Source: Strongylocentrotus droebachiensis (lineage: Eukaryota > Echinodermata > Echinoidea > Camarodonta > Strongylocentrotidae). From it: DNA of 64,000 nt. Each line of letters opens with the position of its first letter. Positions within the stretch are counted from its first letter, which is position 1. The notes below the pieces were generated by a model. It saw only the letters and a program-made list of their open reading frames with translations, did no database searches and was not told the origin of the DNA. The DNA lies in assembly GCA_035222895.1 (NCBI GenBank), contig JAVYIG010000891.1, forward strand, positions 36,001-100,000, in the 5' to 3' direction. Both the position numbers and the translations under genes were made by a program. Shown piece after piece: positions 62,451 to 64,000 of this stretch.

Positions 62451-62979
62451 AAATTAAATTATATTACTTAATAAATTAAATTAGTCATCTCATTACTGAG
62501 GCTTAAACACCCGAGATCCCAGGAAGATGTGTTTGTGAGAAAATAGGCTGGAGGGTGTGACACTGGGCCATGTCCCATAGCATAAGACAAGAACTTGGAT
62601 ATGAAATGCTGATTTTTTTTTTAATCGATGTATAACTCACATTTTCTTATAAATCTATGATGAAAAAGTCGCAAATTTGCAGTCAACTCATAATAATTGT
62701 GAAAACAATTCTTTTGATTTCTGGATTATGTTGAATTAGCTGTAGCAATGAAGGGGAAATTTTAAAGAATCTGAAAATATTGCATTTTGCCATGACAACT
62801 GAGATATGTTAACGTCACAAAGCGCAGCACTGCAAAATCACCCTGAAAATGACTCTCAGTTCAGCACTTGCAAATCATTCAAGTGCGCGAACGAGGTGCT
62901 AAAGAAATCTTCACTGTGACCCTCATGAGCACATTTTCCTTAATAAAAAGAAAAAATTGCTCAAGCAACATTTTATTTC

Positions 62980-63345
62980 ATTTTTATTTCTTTCCTTCTT
63001 TTTTTTCCTTTTTTTTCTTTCTCTTTCTTTCTCATTCTTTCCTTCTTCTTCCTTCTTTCTTCTTCTTTCCTTCTTCTTTCCTTCTTCTTTCCTACTTTCT
63101 TCCTTTTTTTTGTTGTTAATCTATATATTATTCTATCTTTCTTTAATTCTTTCTTTTATTCTTTCTTTCTTTTATTCTTCCTTTCTTTCATTCTTTCTTT
63201 TTTTCATTCTTTCTTTTTTTCTTTCTTTCTTTCTTTTTTTCCTTTCATTCTTTCCTTCTTTTTTTTTTCTTTCTTTTTTTCTTTCATTCTTTCTTTTTTC
63301 CTTTCTTTCATTCATTCTTTCTTTCTTCTTTTTCTCTCTTTCTGT
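62980..63345 (+). repeat. (CTTT)n-like pyrimidine tract
   Basis: Irregular CTTT/CTTCTTT/ATTC units, pyrimidine-rich on the plus strand. Poly-Phe/Ser/Leu frames are artefacts. Confidence 0.93.
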
Positions 63346-64000
63346 TAAGGCTCCTTACATGTAGGTACAGCTACCTATAACCATCAGTTTCATAATCCAC
63401 TATTTGGGCAGCGTGTTACCTCTTGACCTAAACCTAGATGTATATTTTGTTTCTTACAATTCAAAGTTTTCATGATTTTATTTAGATGAAAATAATGAAT
63501 TTCCCTGAAAAGAGTTGATTTTTCAGAAAATTCAAGCTGTTCTGATGATTGCTTACATTTTTTTTCTTTGTACTTTTTTTTCTGGCTCTATCTTTAATTA
63601 TCCTCTCTTTGTATGACCAGATGCTTGTTCCTGTGTCTAATGAATGCCCCAATGTCATACCAATTTCAATACATTCATAGATTGATCAGAGTTTTAAATT
63701 TCTCTTTTTTGTATGAAAGTGTTATCCTGCCGAGGCAAGACCAATTCAATGGAAATTATAACTAATTAACCTATGAGTGGTCCACTACATTATTTGTATA
63801 TTTCGTGAAAATGTAATTAAGGTTATTAAGGTACCATAGATTCGAGTGGGTTCAATTAATTTGACATTTTGAAATATTTTACCGATATTCATAAAATTTC
63901 ATTAAATGTCATTTTTTATTAGGATGCCATTAATATTTTATGCTGTACTAACGATTTCTTGTCAACAACAACAAAAATTATTTATTCATTCAAATTGAGA
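63346..64000. other. No gene recognised (endophilin intron 9)
   Basis: I see no SH3-domain exon (expected to encode an ALYDFEPEN-like start) before the right edge. Confidence 0.45.

Overview
This is a eukaryotic, intron-rich window. It holds parts of two conserved animal genes arranged head to head, plus a dense population of small transposons and simple repeats. Gene content fits a deuterostome invertebrate. The dispersed TGTACATGTACA and CTAGATCTAG palindromes and the many short inverted-repeat elements suggest an echinoderm such as a sea urchin; that placement is inference. No prokaryotic or viral gene module is visible.

Positions 1 to about 12,000, minus strand: the 5' two-thirds of CHAF1A, the large subunit (p150) of chromatin assembly factor 1. 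Eight coding exons were reconstructed with GT-AG junctions and matching phases (9567 down to 1341). They give about 613 residues: a PCNA-binding motif, a SUMO-interacting motif, the charged KER region and the start of the acidic ED region. The C-terminal part lies beyond the left edge.

Positions about 11,990 to 12,449: a compact shared promoter with an inverted pair of E2F-like sites and three CCAAT boxes.

Positions 12,450 to beyond 64,000, plus strand: an endophilin-A (SH3GL) gene. It has two alternative first coding exons (12450 and 16255) that encode different membrane-inserting N-terminal helices, followed by eight shared exons (19923 to 59650). These cover the whole N-BAR domain and part of the linker. 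The SH3 domain is not in the window. From memory, human CHAF1A and SH3GL1 are also divergent neighbours on 19p13.3, so the pair may be an ancient bidirectional unit linking an S-phase gene and a membrane-curvature gene.

Mobile DNA: at least eight families of short non-autonomous DNA transposons are delimited here, many with their target-site duplications (8 bp hAT-like; 6 bp; 3 bp Harbinger-like; TTAA in three families; TA mariner-like). There are also two truncated non-LTR reverse transcriptase ORFs, one reverse transcriptase scrap, several SINE-like tails, a tRNA-like relic and a SAP-domain ORF. Several insertions sit within about 25 nt of a splice site. A 2.4-kb pyrimidine minisatellite runs almost up to exon 5 of endophilin, a 52-bp minisatellite follows exon 8, and long purine/pyrimidine microsatellites are scattered through the introns. 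Most other open frames come from these repeats and are not genes.
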